From Yoonia sediminilitoris (GTDB lineage: Bacteria > Pseudomonadota > Alphaproteobacteria > Rhodobacterales > Rhodobacteraceae), in NCBI RefSeq assembly GCF_003058085.1, contig NZ_QBUD01000002.1, positions 310,001 through 374,000 on the forward strand: DNA of 64,000 nucleotides, given 5' to 3'. Positions 63,346-64,000 of the stretch are shown in pieces. Position numbers and translations under genes: made by a program. Numbering within the stretch: the first letter of the stretch is position 1; each line of letters begins with the position of its first letter. Under the pieces are notes generated by a model that saw only the letters and a program-made list of their open reading frames with translations, made no database searches and had not been told where the DNA came from.

Positions 63346-64000
63346 ATGGCCAAAACCTTCCCCCGGCTGCGCGCAATTGGCTGGCGTGTGGCACAGGCCG
63401 TACCTGTAGTGGTCGGTGTCGTGGTGATCAGCTTTCTGTTGACACGCGCGCTGCCGGGGGATCCTGCCGTCTATTTTGCGGGGGTCGCAGCGGATGAAGC
63501 CTCAATCGCGGAAACCCGTATGGCGATGGGGCTGGATAAGCCGTTGCCGATGCAGTTCTTCCACTATGTAGGCGACCTGCTGCAAGGTGATCTGGGCCAG
63601 TCCCTCACGAGCGGACGGCCCGTCTCCACTGATTTGGCCAATCGGTTGCCGGCGTCACTGGAACTGACGCTCACTGCATTGATCCTGGCCATTGTGATCG
63701 CGGTCCCCCTTGGCGTGCTGGCAGCAACGCGTCCGGGCACCTGGGTCGATCACCTATGCCGTATCGTTGTGACAGCGGGTGTATCCTTGCCAACGTTCTT
63801 TACCGGCATCTTGTTAATTTACATCTTCTATTACCTTCTGGGCTGGGCGCCATCGCCCTTGGGGCGGCTGGACTTCATCTATCTTTCCCCTGATCACGTC
63901 ACAGGTTTTTACCTGATCGACGCAGCCTTGATGGGCGATTGGGAAACCTGGTGGGGGGCGGCGAAACAGTTGATTCTCCCCGCGACGACCTTGGCCCTGT
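63346..64000 (+). CDS. Family-5 ABC transporter permease (DppB-type), truncated by window end
   Basis: An ATG at 63346 opens a frame that runs off the window, giving the first 218 residues. The first helix (AQAVPVVVGVVVISFLLTRALPGDPA) ends with the LPGDP motif typical of DppB-type permeases, followed by LDKPLPMQFFHYVGDLLQGDLGQSLTSGRPV and helices LILAIVIAVPLGVLAA and VTAGVSLPTFFTGILLIYIF. It partners the binding protein just upstream. A second permease and ATPase genes would be expected beyond the window. Confidence 0.93.
   Translation, partial: MAKTFPRLRAIGWRVAQAVPVVVGVVVISFLLTRALPGDPAVYFAGVAADEASIAETRMAMGLDKPLPMQFFHYVGDLLQGDLGQSLTSGRPVSTDLANRLPASLELTLTALILAIVIAVPLGVLAATRPGTWVDHLCRIVVTAGVSLPTFFTGILLIYIFYYLLGWAPSPLGRLDFIYLSPDHVTGFYLIDAALMGDWETWWGAAKQLILPATTLAL

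Overview
The window looks like a chromosome segment of a marine alphaproteobacterium of the Rhodobacterales (Roseobacter group). This is inferred from the GC-rich codon use, the YcjX/YcjF-DUF2125-TruA neighbourhood, the DUF2161 nuclease-fold gene and the style of the ABC operons. No rRNA or tRNA gene was seen. Three regions stand out: a type VI secretion system (T6SS), a two-partner secretion (TPS) operon with a caspase-like gene, and an uptake/hydrolysis operon for amide-type nitrogen compounds.

Positions 1-31459 hold a complete T6SS locus. A minus-strand arm (180-6988) carries ClpV, a DUF2169 adaptor, a thiolase-fold protein, a PAAR-like (DUF4150) effector with a probable AHH/HNH nuclease end, and a candidate immunity gene. 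A plus-strand arm (7130-25070) carries a Ser/Thr kinase, TssA, TssB, TssC, Hcp, TssE, TssF, TssG, an FHA protein, TssJ, TssK, TssL (with an OmpA-like tail), TssM and TagF. A second minus-strand operon (31459-25057) encodes a PP2C phosphatase, a membrane-anchored M15 peptidoglycan peptidase, an unusual TssL/TssM-like fusion lacking the TssM GTPase domain, and VgrG. Kinase, phosphatase and FHA protein indicate threonine-phosphorylation control of assembly.

Positions 31610-40357 hold an OmpA-like protein, then a TPS pair (TpsB transporter, TpsA exoprotein) followed directly by a signal-peptide-bearing caspase-like protein with Sel1-type repeats. After these come a DUF2161 protein, a TraB/GumN protein, a 51-residue membrane protein not previously listed as a long ORF, a Crp/Fnr regulator, and an orphan gene with an elaborate upstream region (a TTGA-N6-TCAA dyad, a terminator-like hairpin and a GGCGCGCC hairpin).

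Positions 45063-48122 hold a probable regulated promoter, two small genes (one a PepSY-like secreted protein with a Gly/Asn tail) and a PhoP/PhoQ-type two-component pair. A decayed EAL-domain (cyclic-di-GMP phosphodiesterase) remnant lies at 48140-48405. Housekeeping-type genes follow: DUF2125, YcjF, YcjX and truA.

Positions 53184-60529 are one compact minus-strand operon. It has a BMP-type ABC transporter (binding protein, two permeases, one double ATPase) interleaved with an AmiF-like formamidase/amidase, two isochorismatase-fold amidohydrolases (one closely resembling biuret hydrolase) and a cupin. A LysR regulator lies upstream. On the plus strand, a family-5 peptide-type ABC binding protein and its first permease run off the end of the window.
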